Part shown: positions 26,022 through 34,216 of the stretch, piece by piece
Layout: the number at the start of each line of letters is the position of its first letter
Numbering within the stretch: position 1 is the stretch's first letter
Source of the DNA: Chloroflexota bacterium
GTDB lineage: Bacteria > Chloroflexota > Limnocylindria > Limnocylindrales > CSP1-4
Direction of reading: 5' to 3'
DNA: 51,520 nucleotides
Assembly: GCA_017853275.1 (NCBI GenBank)
Contig: JAFMJV010000018.1
Span: forward strand, 1 to 51,520
Made by a program: the position numbers and the translations under genes
The notes under the pieces: model-generated
Databases searched by the model: none
Told to the model about the DNA's origin: nothing
The model's input: only the letters and a program-made list of their open reading frames with translations

Positions 26022-26810
26022 ATGAGCAGCCAGACCAGCGCCCCGCTCGTGGAGATGCGCGATATCCGCGTCTCCTTCGGTGGCGTCCACGCGGTGGACG
26101 GCGTGAGCCTGAACCTCTTCCCCGGTGAGGTCGTCGCCCTCGTGGGCGGCAACGGCGCCGGCAAGTCCACCCTCATCCGGACCCTCTCGGGCGCCCATCC
26201 TGCGGATGCCGGGGAGATCCTCATCAACGGCCAGCGCGCCCATATCGGGAACCCGCGGGACGCCAAGACCTACGGGATCGAGACGATCTACCAGACGCTC
26301 GCGCTCGCGGACAACGTGGATGCGGCCGCGAACGTCTTCCTCGGACGCGAGCTCCTCACCCGCTTCGGGTCGCTGAACGATGCGGCGATGGAGTCGGCCA
26401 CGCGCAAGGTGATGGGCCGCCTGAACCCGCGCTTCCGGAACTTCAAGGCGCCGGTGAAGTCGCTCTCCGGCGGCCAGCGCCAGTCGGTCGCGATCGCCCG
26501 CGCCGTCCACTTCAACGCGAAGATCCTGATCATGGACGAGCCCACCGCGGCGCTCGGCCCGGCGGAGACCGCGCAGGTGCGCGACCTCATCGTCCAGCTG
26601 AAGGCGGAGGGTCTCGGGATCTTCCTCATCAGCCACGACATCCACGACGTCTTCGACCTCGCGGACCGGATCAGCGTCATGCTCCAGGGACGGCTCGTGG
26701 GCACGGTGCAGAAGGCGGACGTCACCAAGGACGAGGTCCTCGGGATGATCATCCTCGGCAAGCAGCCGGGAGAGGCGGACGCGGGGTCCCTCGCGCAGGC
26801 GCTCCACTAG
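26022..26810 (+). CDS. Sugar ABC transporter ATP-binding protein, single-domain
   Basis: Cytoplasmic ATPase of 262 residues. Walker A is GGNGAGKST near 43-51, the Q-loop is IYQT near 90, the signature is LSGGQRQ near 146, Walker B is [11 protein letters not shown] near 167, and the H-loop is ISHD near 202. XylG and RbsA have two fused ABC domains of about 500 residues; this protein has one, like FrcA-type partners, so it probably works as a homodimer with the XylH-like permease. ATG 26022 is preferred because GGAGGAGG lies six bases upstream; ATG 26016 and GTG 25995 are alternatives. Last gene of the operon; a hairpin follows. Confidence 0.92.
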   Translation: MSSQTSAPLVEMRDIRVSFGGVHAVDGVSLNLFPGEVVALVGGNGAGKSTLIRTLSGAHPADAGEILINGQRAHIGNPRDAKTYGIETIYQTLALADNVDAAANVFLGRELLTRFGSLNDAAMESATRKVMGRLNPRFRNFKAPVKSLSGGQRQSVAIARAVHFNAKILIMDEPTAALGPAETAQVRDLIVQLKAEGLGIFLISHDIHDVFDLADRISVMLQGRLVGTVQKADVTKDEVLGMIILGKQPGEADAGSLAQALH

Positions 26811-26813
26811 CCG

Positions 26814-26831
26814 CCCGGGGGCGGCCCCGGG
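26814..26831. terminator. Hairpin between convergent ABC ATPase and haloperoxidase genes
   Basis: CCCGGGG (26814-26820) and CCCCGGG (26825-26831) form a perfect 7-bp stem with a GCGG loop in the 21-base gap between two convergent genes. No T-run is present. It probably ends transcription from both sides. Confidence 0.5.
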
Positions 26832-28688
26832 TCAGGGGCGGGCGCTCCCGTCGAAGTACTGCCGGACGTGTGACCACGCCCCCAGGCCCACGCGCGCGCC
26901 GGCGACCCGGCCCGCCTGGTCGTCCGCGGGGATGTGGAAGCCGCTGTAGAGGCGGGAGATCCCGGCCAGGTCCGCCGCATCGTAGTAGGTGGCGGCCTGG
27001 ATCCGGACGGGCGCGGCCGGCCCCGCCTCGATCCGCAACCCGTCCACGGGGATCGTCCACGCACGGAGCCCCCCGGGGAAGAAGGGGGAGCCGGTGAGCG
27101 CGGAGAGGACCTCCGCACCGGCGCGGCTGAAGGTGCTGTGGCCGGAGATGAACCCCGCAAAGGAGGGGGTGACGAAGGTCGCCTCCGCGTAGGGGGTCCA
27201 GCGGCTGCCGAGGATCCAGCCGACGCCCGAGGACTCCGTCTCGGGGTCCGCGGGGGCGCCGCGCCAGGCACGGACCGCGATCTTCCCCACGTGCCGGCGG
27301 AGGGCGGCGTGGCGCTCCCCGGGCGCGCTGCTCTTGCGGGTGATCCGCTCGATCAGCCCCGGGACGAGGGGGATGCCCTTGGGCGAGTAGCCGGAGAGGT
27401 CCGGGAAGGTCGACTGGCCATTCCCGGCGAGCCAGCGGACCATCGAGATCGGCCGGACGCTGTCCACCGTGCGCTTCGTCCCCCAGGCGAGGATCGCCGC
27501 GTCATGGAGGGCGCCGTTCAGCGCGAGGTAGAGCTTCGTGTCGTACTCCAGGCGGTCCAGCTCCGGGCCACGCCCGCCGATCCGGTGGCGGAAGCCGGGC
27601 GTGTCCGCCACGGCGTTCGCGATCGTGTTCCAGTGGCCGGGCGGCGTCTCCGAGCGGGGTCCGTCCGCCCAGTACTCCGCGAGCGCGCGCGTCCAGTCAC
27701 CCTGCGCCTCCATGACCGGCGCGTAGGGCGCACCGGTCTCCGGGTTGAGGGCGCGCCCGCGGCCGCCGTAGGTCCCGAGGGGGTCGTTGCCGACGGACGC
27801 GGGCGAGATGTCGATCATCACCCCGTCCGCGGGATCGAGGAGGGAGCTCCGGCGGACCATCTCCACCGCCGCCTCCCGGTAGGCGGCGCGCTCGGCAGGT
27901 CGGGCGAATCGTGCGGGCGGCGGGGGGACGAGCGCGTCGCGCTCCGGGCCCGCCGGGGGGAGGGCGAAGGGGGTGACCGCCCCCCACTGGGAGCCGATGA
28001 AGACCTGGACATCACCGGGGATCGGGATCCCGTTCTGGGAGACCTGCTCGTCGAGCGCGAGCGGCTGCCAGCGGTCCGGGTCCCGGAGCCGGGCGCCGGG
28101 GCGCTTCACGATGAGCGGCCGGTTGACCGGCTCGTAGGTGGGGTCCGTGTAGCCGGTCTCCTCGTTCGCGCCGTCCGTCATCCCGAAGGCGATGAGCGCC
28201 GCGGCGATCCGGTTCCCGAGCGCGGCGGGCGTGGATCCCTCGGTCGTCTCCACGGCGGCGTCGTAGCAGAGGCTCGCGAGCGCGGCGTCGATCTCCGGGA
28301 TCGTCTCCTCGTTCCCCACCGCGAAGGCGTAGCGGTGCCGGAGAAGCCGGTAGGCCGCGTAGCTCATCGCCTCCTCGCGGGCCGCGGCGCGATCCGCCGG
28401 GTCCGTCTCCACCTTCTCCGTGACGAGCCAGCCGTCCGCGACCGGGTCGTAGGCGGCCCACGCGTCCCAGAGCGCGACGGAGAGGTGGAAGAGGTTCCGG
28501 GCATGGATCGTGGGTGCCGGGAGGGCGCGCCGGATCCCGTCGAGGGCGATCTCGTCCCAGAGCCGGGCGACCGACCAGGCGGGGTCGGCGGTCCGGGTAC
28601 AGCCGGGGAGGCCCGCCGCGCCGGCGGCCGTGGCGGTCGTCGGCAGGACGAGCAGAACGGCGAGGAGGGCGGCGAGGGAGCGGCGCAT
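26832..28688 (-). CDS. Secreted vanadium-dependent haloperoxidase/PAP2-like phosphatase
   Basis: A 618-residue exported protein; residues 1-22 are a signal peptide (RRSLAALLAVLLVLPTTATA). The C-terminal half has the full vanadate/phosphate pocket shared by vanadium haloperoxidases and PAP2 phosphatases: KRTVDSVRP (Lys and Arg) near residue 404, ISGHSTFSRAG (Ser-Gly-His) near 515, and SRLYSGFHIPADDQAGR (Arg, catalytic His and Asp) near 580. The N-terminal half, with NLFHLSVALWDAWAAYDP near 70, is the all-helical extension found in bacterial vanadium haloperoxidase-like proteins. Activity could be halide peroxidation or phosphatase. Start ATG 28688 behind a GAGG. TACCAT (28736-28731) is a weak -10 candidate. 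Confidence 0.85.
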   Translation of the reverse strand: MRRSLAALLAVLLVLPTTATAAGAAGLPGCTRTADPAWSVARLWDEIALDGIRRALPAPTIHARNLFHLSVALWDAWAAYDPVADGWLVTEKVETDPADRAAAREEAMSYAAYRLLRHRYAFAVGNEETIPEIDAALASLCYDAAVETTEGSTPAALGNRIAAALIAFGMTDGANEETGYTDPTYEPVNRPLIVKRPGARLRDPDRWQPLALDEQVSQNGIPIPGDVQVFIGSQWGAVTPFALPPAGPERDALVPPPPARFARPAERAAYREAAVEMVRRSSLLDPADGVMIDISPASVGNDPLGTYGGRGRALNPETGAPYAPVMEAQGDWTRALAEYWADGPRSETPPGHWNTIANAVADTPGFRHRIGGRGPELDRLEYDTKLYLALNGALHDAAILAWGTKRTVDSVRPISMVRWLAGNGQSTFPDLSGYSPKGIPLVPGLIERITRKSSAPGERHAALRRHVGKIAVRAWRGAPADPETESSGVGWILGSRWTPYAEATFVTPSFAGFISGHSTFSRAGAEVLSALTGSPFFPGGLRAWTIPVDGLRIEAGPAAPVRIQAATYYDAADLAGISRLYSGFHIPADDQAGRVAGARVGLGAWSHVRQYFDGSARP

Positions 28689-28834
28689 CGGGACCTCGTA
28701 CACGGCGGGCCGGAGGTCGGCCACTCCCGGATGGTAGCGATGGCCTCCCCGTCCGGGAAGATGGTCCCGCGCATGGCCGGGGGCGGCCGGGTACGCTCGG
28801 GGGAGCGACCACGCCCGCCGCCCGAGGTCCCGCG

Positions 28835-30124
28835 ATGCCCGCACCCGGAACCCAGCCGCTCCCGCACCTCGTCACCGAGATCCCCGGACCGCGGACCCGC
28901 GCCCACGTGGCCCGCGACGAGGCGATCACCTCCCCCTCGCTCCCGCGCGCCTACCCCTTCGCGCCGCTGCGCGGGGAGGGCTGCGGGATCGAGGACCTGG
29001 ACGGGAACCGCTTCCTCGACTTCAACGCGGGGATCGCGGTGAACAGCACGGGGCACGCGCACCCGCGGGTCGTGGAGGCGGTCCGCTGCCAGGCCGGCGA
29101 GCTCCTCCACTACAGCGCCTCGGACTTCTACCTGCCGATCTACGCGGAGACCGCCGAAGCGCTCGCCCGGACGGCACCGATGACCGGCCCCGTGCGGGTC
29201 TTCCTCGGCAACAGCGGGACGGAGGTCGTGGAGGCGGCGATGAAGCTCGCACGCCGGGCGACCGGCCGGGCGGGGATCGTGGGCTTCGTCGGCGGCTTCC
29301 ACGGCCGGACCTACGGCTCGCTCACCCTCACCGCATCGAAGGCGAAGTATCACGCGGGCTTCGGGCCGCTCCTCCCCGGGGTCCACCACGCGCCGTTCGG
29401 ACGCGTCGCCGACCTCGCCTGGTTCCACGAGGTCCTCTTCTCCCGGATCGCGCCGCCGGACGAGATCGCGGCGGTCATCGTGGAGCCGATCCAGGGCGAG
29501 GGTGGCTATCTGATCCCCGAGCCGGGCTTCCTCGCCGGGCTGCGCGCGCTGTGCGACGCCCACGGGATCCTCCTCGTGGCGGACGAGGTCCAGTCCGGCG
29601 CCGGGCGGACGGGCCGGATGTGGGCGATCGAGCACGAGGGCGTGGAGCCGGACATCCTCCTCACGGCGAAGGGGATCGCATCCGGGATGCCGCTCGGCGG
29701 GATGATCGCGCGGGCGGAGCTGATGGAGCGCTGGAGCGCGGGCGCCCACGGGTCCACCTACGGCGGGAACCCGGTCGCCTGCGCGGCCGCGCTCGCCACG
29801 ATCGCGCTCCTCGAGGAGGGGCTCATCGCGAACGCCGCGGCGCGGGGGAGCGAGGCGCTCGCCGGGTTGCGTGCGATCGCCGCCCGCCATCCGGGGCTCG
29901 TCCGGGAGGTGCGCGGACGCGGGCTGATGATCGGGGTGGAGCTCGCCACGCCGGAGCTCGCGGATGCCTTCCAGGAGGCCTGCTTCCGGCGCGGCCTCCT
30001 CGTGCTCGAGTGCGGCCGCTCCACGGTCCGGATCTCGCCGCCGCTCGTGGTGCGCGCGGACGAGATCGCGAGCGGGCTTGCGGTGGCCGAGGCCGCGCTC
30101 GGCGACCTGGCGGCGCGCGCCTAG
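28835..30124 (+). CDS. Class III aminotransferase (GABA/ornithine-type)
   Basis: PLP-dependent omega-aminotransferase of 429 residues. The PLP lysine is in ILLTAKGIASGMPLGG near 275, the phosphate/PLP ring loop is NSGTEVVEAAMKLARRATGR near 128, and the Asp contacting the pyridine N is in LLVADEVQSGAGRTG near 244. The overall pattern resembles 4-aminobutyrate or acetylornithine aminotransferases (GHAHPRVVEAVRCQAG, FGRVADLAWFHE). GABA or another omega-amine is the likely donor; the product aldehyde could be used by the ALDH at 17.7 kb, but they are not in one operon. Start ATG 28835. Its stop overlaps the stop of the convergent EamA gene in a shared CTAG. Confidence 0.88.
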   Translation: MPAPGTQPLPHLVTEIPGPRTRAHVARDEAITSPSLPRAYPFAPLRGEGCGIEDLDGNRFLDFNAGIAVNSTGHAHPRVVEAVRCQAGELLHYSASDFYLPIYAETAEALARTAPMTGPVRVFLGNSGTEVVEAAMKLARRATGRAGIVGFVGGFHGRTYGSLTLTASKAKYHAGFGPLLPGVHHAPFGRVADLAWFHEVLFSRIAPPDEIAAVIVEPIQGEGGYLIPEPGFLAGLRALCDAHGILLVADEVQSGAGRTGRMWAIEHEGVEPDILLTAKGIASGMPLGGMIARAELMERWSAGAHGSTYGGNPVACAAALATIALLEEGLIANAAARGSEALAGLRAIAARHPGLVREVRGRGLMIGVELATPELADAFQEACFRRGLLVLECGRSTVRISPPLVVRADEIASGLAVAEAALGDLAARA

Positions 30125-30999
30125 ACGCTGAGGAGCGTCACCGCGGCGACCCCCGCGCCGGCGATCAGCACGCCCGCCCACTGGCGGCGGGAGAGCCGCT
30201 CGCCCATGGGGTGGGAGACGAGCGCCACCACGAGGCCGACCTGGGAGGCGAGGACGGCCGCGACCGCGATCCCCTGCGCCGCCCCCCAGCCATAGGCCGC
30301 GATCCCGAGGACCTCCACGGCGCCCGCGAGGAGGAGGAAGGGGATCGCGCGGCGGGGGATCCCCAGCCGGCCCATGAGGAGGAGCGGGACGGCGACGAGG
30401 AGGACGCCGGCGAGACGCGGCGTGAAGGAGAGCCAGACGAGCGGGACATCGCCGGAGACGACCCCCGCCGTGTAGAGGGAGAGGCCGAAGAAGACCGCGG
30501 CCGCCACGGCGAGCGGCAGATAGCCGCGCCCGGCGAGGACGTCGCGGAGATGGACCCCCTCCCCCACGGTGGTGAGGATGACCCCGGCGACGGTGACCGC
30601 GAGCGCGACCACGACCATCCCGGAGACCGCGGCCCCGAAGGCGATCGCGATGACCGCCGCGATCGCTCCCTCGGTGGAGGTGATCGGCGCGATCAGCCCG
30701 ACCTTGCCGTGGCGGAAGGAGGCGTAGAGGGTGAGGAGACCGAGGACGTTGAAGACGGCGGAGGCGGCGAGCCAGGCGAGGGAGGGCAGGTCCGCCGGCC
30801 CCGGGAGGCGGTCCGTGAGGAGGAGCGGGGTCGCGATGACGAGCCCGAAGATCGAGACCCAGGCGAGCGTCGCCCAGGCACCCACGGAGCGGCTCGCGCG
30901 CGAGGTGGAGAGCGAGGAGGTGGCCCACGAGATCGAGGCGATCAGGCCACCGACGACGGGGACGAGGGCTTCCAGGGGAAGATCGGAGAGTCCGGACAT
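30121..30999 (-). CDS. EamA/DMT-superfamily transporter
   Basis: A 292-residue membrane protein with about ten hydrophobic segments in two repeats, of the EamA type. The first half runs from LEALVPVVGGLIASISWATSS to LTTVGEGVHLRD and the second from LPLAVAAAVFFGLSLYTAG to WAGVLIAGAGVAAVTLLSV. The typical EGAIAAVIAIAFGAAVSGM and SHPMGERLSRRQW (second-half end) motifs are visible. Substrate unknown. Start ATG 30999; upstream in-frame codons to 31233 carry no homology. On the minus strand TATCGT (31012-31007) lies seven bases before the ATG. The stop overlaps the aminotransferase stop. Confidence 0.8.
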   Translation of the reverse strand: MSGLSDLPLEALVPVVGGLIASISWATSSLSTSRASRSVGAWATLAWVSIFGLVIATPLLLTDRLPGPADLPSLAWLAASAVFNVLGLLTLYASFRHGKVGLIAPITSTEGAIAAVIAIAFGAAVSGMVVVALAVTVAGVILTTVGEGVHLRDVLAGRGYLPLAVAAAVFFGLSLYTAGVVSGDVPLVWLSFTPRLAGVLLVAVPLLLMGRLGIPRRAIPFLLLAGAVEVLGIAAYGWGAAQGIAVAAVLASQVGLVVALVSHPMGERLSRRQWAGVLIAGAGVAAVTLLSV

Positions 31000-31081
31000 C
31001 CTGCCAACGATAGCGGCGAACGGCCCCTGCGCGTCCGGCAGCCCCGGCGCATCATGCGTGCATGGGTCGGAGGACGGGCCG

Positions 31082-32002
31082 GTGAGCGGGTCGAAGGTCG
31101 CCACGATGCGCGATGCGATCGCGGCGCTCGTGCGCGATGGCGACAGCGTGGCGATCGAGGGCTTCACCCACCTCATCTCCTTCGCCGCGGGCCACGAGAT
31201 CATCCGCCAGGGCCGCCGCGACCTCACGCTCATCCGGATGACGCCGGACCTGATCTACGACCAGATGGTGGCGGCGGGGACCGCGAGCGGGCTCGTCTTC
31301 TCGTGGCTCGGGAACCCGGGGGTCGGGAGCCTCCACGCGATCCGGCGGCGGACGGAGGGTGACGCGCCCACGCTCGCGCTCGAGGAGTACAGCCACTTCG
31401 GGATGGTGGGCCGCTACACCGCGGGTGCGATGCGCCTCCCCTTCTTCCCCCTCCGCTCCTACTTCGAGACCGACCTTCCGGCCGCGAACCCGCGCATCCG
31501 CCCGATCCGCTCGCCGTACGGGGACGAGCTCGTCTACGCGGTCCCGCCGCTCAACCCGGACGTGACGATCGTCCATGCCCAGCGTGCGGACGCGGCGGGG
31601 AACACGCAGATCTGGGGCCTCCTCGGCTGCCAGAAGGAGGCCGCCTTCGCCGCGGACCGGGTGATCGTCGTCGTGGAGGAGCTGGTGGACGAGGCGGTGA
31701 TCCGCGCGGACCCGAACCGGACGGCGATCCCCGGCGTCATCGTGGATGCGGTCGTCGTGGAGCCCTTCGGTGCCCACCCCTCGTACAGCCAGGGGCACTA
31801 CGACCGGGACAGCCGCTTCTACGTGGAGTGGGAGGCGATCTCCCGCGACCCGGAGCGCCTGGACGCCTGGCTCCGCGAATGGGTCCACGACCTGCCGGAC
31901 CGCGCCGCCTACCGGGAGAAGCTCGGCCCCGAGACGCTCGCCCGCCTCCGGCCCACGGGGAGCGCGCCGTCGGGCTCGGTCGACTACGGACGCTACGGAT
32001 GA
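31082..32002 (+). CDS. CoA-transferase subunit A (glutaconate/3-oxoacid CoA-transferase family)
   Basis: Alpha subunit of a class I CoA-transferase, 306 residues, which exchanges CoA between acyl-CoA and a free acid. Recognisable segments are GDSVAIEGFTHLISFAAGHE near 18, TLIRMTPDLIYDQMVAAGTASGLVFSWLGNPGVG near 49, and PPLNPDVTIVHAQRADAAGNTQIWG near 155. The best match by pattern is the glutaconate/IpdA-like branch rather than the SCOT (acetoacetate) branch. GTG 31082 has CGGAGGA seven bases upstream; GTG 31058 lies in frame but lacks an SD. The stop overlaps the subunit B start (ATGA), so the subunits are made together. Its place opposite the LacI island may be coincidental. Confidence 0.85.
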   Translation: MSGSKVATMRDAIAALVRDGDSVAIEGFTHLISFAAGHEIIRQGRRDLTLIRMTPDLIYDQMVAAGTASGLVFSWLGNPGVGSLHAIRRRTEGDAPTLALEEYSHFGMVGRYTAGAMRLPFFPLRSYFETDLPAANPRIRPIRSPYGDELVYAVPPLNPDVTIVHAQRADAAGNTQIWGLLGCQKEAAFAADRVIVVVEELVDEAVIRADPNRTAIPGVIVDAVVVEPFGAHPSYSQGHYDRDSRFYVEWEAISRDPERLDAWLREWVHDLPDRAAYREKLGPETLARLRPTGSAPSGSVDYGRYG

Positions 32003-32778
32003 GCGCGGCGCCGGCGACCCGGACGGAGCGGATGATCGTGGCGGCGGCCCGGGAGCTCGCCGGGAAGCGGGTCTGCTTCGTGGGGGTCGGCCTCCCGAAC
32101 ATCGCGGTGAACCTCGCCCAGCGGACGGTCGCGCCGGAGCTCGAGCTGGTCTACGAATCGGGGGTCTACGGGGCGCGGCCCGGCCGGCTCCCGCTCTCGA
32201 TCGGGGACCCGACGATCGTCACCGGGGCGACCGCGGTGACGAGCATGCTCGAGCTTTTCGGCTACTACCTCCAGGGCGGCCGGGTCGATGTCGGCTTCCT
32301 CGGCGCGGCGCAGATCGACCGCTACGGGAACATCAACACGACGGTCATCGGCGACTACGCCCACCCGCGCACGCGCCTCCCCGGATCGGGCGGCGCGTGC
32401 GAGATCGCGATCGACGCCCGCGAGGTCTTCATCGTCATGCGCCAGTCCGCGCGCTCCTTCGTGGAGCGGATCGACTTCCGCACCTCGCCCGGCAACCTGG
32501 GCGGCGGGGAGGCGGCCGCGCGCCTCCGCGCGGAGCAGGGCTGGACGGGCCACGGACCCTCGGTCGTGGTCACCGATCTCGGGGTCTGGCGCTTCGGCAC
32601 GGACGGCGAGATGGTCCTCGTGAGCCTCCATCCCGGGGCCACCCTGGACGAGGTCCGCGGGGCGACGGGCTGGGCCCCCGCGATCGCACCGGACCTGCGG
32701 CCCACCCCGGAGCCGGAGCCCGAGGAGCTGCGGCTCATCCGCGAGGAGCTCGACCCCGCGGGGCTCTACACCCGCTAG
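31999..32778 (+). CDS. CoA-transferase subunit B (glutaconate/3-oxoacid CoA-transferase family)
   Basis: Beta subunit, 259 residues, partner of the preceding gene. The catalytic glutamate lies in LVYESGVYG near residue 53, in the E-S-G context typical of class I beta subunits. Other conserved segments are VCFVGVGLPNIAVNLAQ near 25, DVGFLGAAQIDRYGNINTTVIG near 97, and LPGSGGACEIAIDAREVFIV near 127. The substrate pair is uncertain; IpdB of steroid-ring degradation and glutaconate CoA-transferase B are the closest recognised groups by eye. ATG 31999 overlaps the subunit A stop. Its stop TAG shares a CTAG with the stop of the convergent membrane-protein gene. Confidence 0.85.
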   Translation: MSAAPATRTERMIVAAARELAGKRVCFVGVGLPNIAVNLAQRTVAPELELVYESGVYGARPGRLPLSIGDPTIVTGATAVTSMLELFGYYLQGGRVDVGFLGAAQIDRYGNINTTVIGDYAHPRTRLPGSGGACEIAIDAREVFIVMRQSARSFVERIDFRTSPGNLGGGEAAARLRAEQGWTGHGPSVVVTDLGVWRFGTDGEMVLVSLHPGATLDEVRGATGWAPAIAPDLRPTPEPEPEELRLIREELDPAGLYTR

Positions 32779-33449
32779 GCGCGGCCGGCGCGCGCGCCGC
32801 GGATCAGCCAGAGGCCGCCGAGAAGGAGGATGAGCGGCCAGACGAGCGCCCCGCCATCCGGGAGGAGCTGCGCGAGCTGGAGGATCCCGACCGCGACGAG
32901 CAGCCCGCCCGCCGGGAGGGCCCAGCGGCGCGGCCGTCCCTGCCGGATGCCGAGCGCCCAGGCAAGGAGGAAGGCGGCGCCCACGGCGAGCGGGGTCCAG
33001 CCGATCCCCTCCAGCGTGCCGCTCTCCGTGGCGACCCCGGCCCCGCCCCACGCGAGGAGGACGAGCGCAGGGACGGTGGCGCCGGTCCGCCCCCCGCGCA
33101 GCCAGGCCGCGGCGCAGGCGCCGCCGAGCGCGACGAGGAGGAGGGAGCCGAGCCCGACCCCCGGGAGGAGCTGCCCCACGAGGAGGGCGATCGCGGCAAG
33201 GACGAGGAGGATGCCGAGGAAGGGGAAGCGGCGGCCACCCGGCCCCGCGCCCGCGCTCCACGACCAGACCTGCCACTCGATCCCGGGGCCCTCCCCCGGG
33301 CCGCCGGGCGCGCCGGGCGGCATCCCCCGGGGACCCGGGTCGCCGGCGTCGGAGGGGAGCGGCGCCACGGGGCGTGCACGGCGCGCGGCGCGCCCGCCGC
33401 TCTCCACCGGCCCGCTCCGCGGCAGCTCCGGATCGGGCGGCCCGCTCAC
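32775..33449 (-). CDS. Unrecognised membrane protein with Pro/Arg-rich N-terminus
   Basis: A 224-residue protein. Residues 1-70 are soluble and rich in Pro, Gly and Arg. The rest holds about six hydrophobic segments: FPFLGILLVLAAIALLVGQL, then GLGSLLLVALGGACAAAWL, VPALVLLAWGGAGV, LAVGAAFLLAWALGI, LPAGGLLVAVGILQLAQLL and LVWPLILLLGGLWLI, with a basic end (RGARAGRA). It resembles small LiaF/DUF5668-like bundle proteins only superficially. Start GTG 33449 overlaps the MoaD-MoaE stop (GTGA), so it is in the same transcription unit. No function is proposed; the operon link to molybdenum cofactor synthesis is the only clue. Confidence 0.6.
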   Translation of the reverse strand: MSGPPDPELPRSGPVESGGRAARRARPVAPLPSDAGDPGPRGMPPGAPGGPGEGPGIEWQVWSWSAGAGPGGRRFPFLGILLVLAAIALLVGQLLPGVGLGSLLLVALGGACAAAWLRGGRTGATVPALVLLAWGGAGVATESGTLEGIGWTPLAVGAAFLLAWALGIRQGRPRRWALPAGGLLVAVGILQLAQLLPDGGALVWPLILLLGGLWLIRGARAGRA

Positions 33450-34216
33450 CGGTCCGGCCCCGGATCGGCGGAGGGCGGGGTGGTCCGGGCCGGCGTGCCG
33501 ATCCAGACGCTCCCGTCCGCGAAGCGCTCCGACTTCCAGATCGCGGCGCGCGCCTTCAGCTCCTCGATCGCGTAGCGGGCGGCGAGGAAGCCCTCGCCCC
33601 GGTGGCCGGCGGCGACCCCGATGAGGACGCTCGCCTCGCCGAGCGGGACCTCGCCGGTCCGGTGGAGGATCGCGATCCGGCGCACGCCGAAGCGCTCCGC
33701 GATCTCGTCCGCGATCGCGTGGAGGGTCGCGAGGACGAGCGGCTCGAAGGCCTCGTACTCGAGCGCGAGGACCCGCTCTCCCGCGTGCCGTGCCGCCTCC
33801 GCCTCCTCGCCCGGGGCCGGCGTCCCCGGCGAGGCGCGCGTCTGGCCGAGGAAGAGGAGGACGGCGCCATCCTCCGGGGTGGCGAGCTCGCGCCGGAGCT
33901 CGGCGAGGAGCGCGTCCCCGAAGGGCGCGTCGCTGAGGGCGATCCGGCGCCGGACCGGGTCCGGATCGTCCGCACCGCCGGAGACCGGCGGGATGAGGGC
34001 GAGCTCGTCGCCGTCCGCGAGCGGCGTGGGCGGGTCCGCGTAGACCGCGTTCCGGGCGAAGCGCAGGTAGGGACCCGCAGGGGCGAGGACCGGGTGGTCG
34101 GCGGCGAGGCGGGTCCAGGCGTCCGCGATCGTCGCCCCGTCCGGGAGCTCCAGCGCGAGCGAGCGGACCCCGAGCTGGCGGCGCTGGAGCGCGAAGAGGC
34201 GCACCGTCACGCGCAT
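33446..34216 (-). CDS. Fused molybdopterin synthase, MoaD-MoaE
   Basis: A 256-residue fusion of the small (MoaD, about 1-81) and large (MoaE, about 88-235) subunits of molybdopterin synthase, which inserts sulfur into cyclic pyranopterin monophosphate. The MoaD domain ends in PPVSGG (GG at 80-81), the residues that must become a thiocarboxylate, then runs on into MoaE. The MoaE active-site region is GHRGEGFLAARYAIEELKAR and IWKSERFADGSVWIG, with the conserved Lys residues. In the mycobacterial MoaX fusion the chain is cut after the GG; the same may apply here. Start ATG 34216 shares one base with the stop of the upstream gene. Other moa genes are not in the window. Ala/Pro/Glu-rich linker 130-145. 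Confidence 0.88.
   Translation of the reverse strand: MRVTVRLFALQRRQLGVRSLALELPDGATIADAWTRLAADHPVLAPAGPYLRFARNAVYADPPTPLADGDELALIPPVSGGADDPDPVRRRIALSDAPFGDALLAELRRELATPEDGAVLLFLGQTRASPGTPAPGEEAEAARHAGERVLALEYEAFEPLVLATLHAIADEIAERFGVRRIAILHRTGEVPLGEASVLIGVAAGHRGEGFLAARYAIEELKARAAIWKSERFADGSVWIGTPARTTPPSADPGPDR

Noticed and set aside
26934-29042. A 702-codon open frame on the plus strand over the haloperoxidase gene
   Set aside because: The minus-strand product has the full vanadate-site motifs; the plus frame is low complexity and recognisably a shadow.
31040-31065. Possible inverted repeat with CATGC/GCATG upstream of the CoA-transferase genes
   Set aside because: The arms are short and unevenly spaced; no -35/-10 fits around it, so it is not called as an operator.
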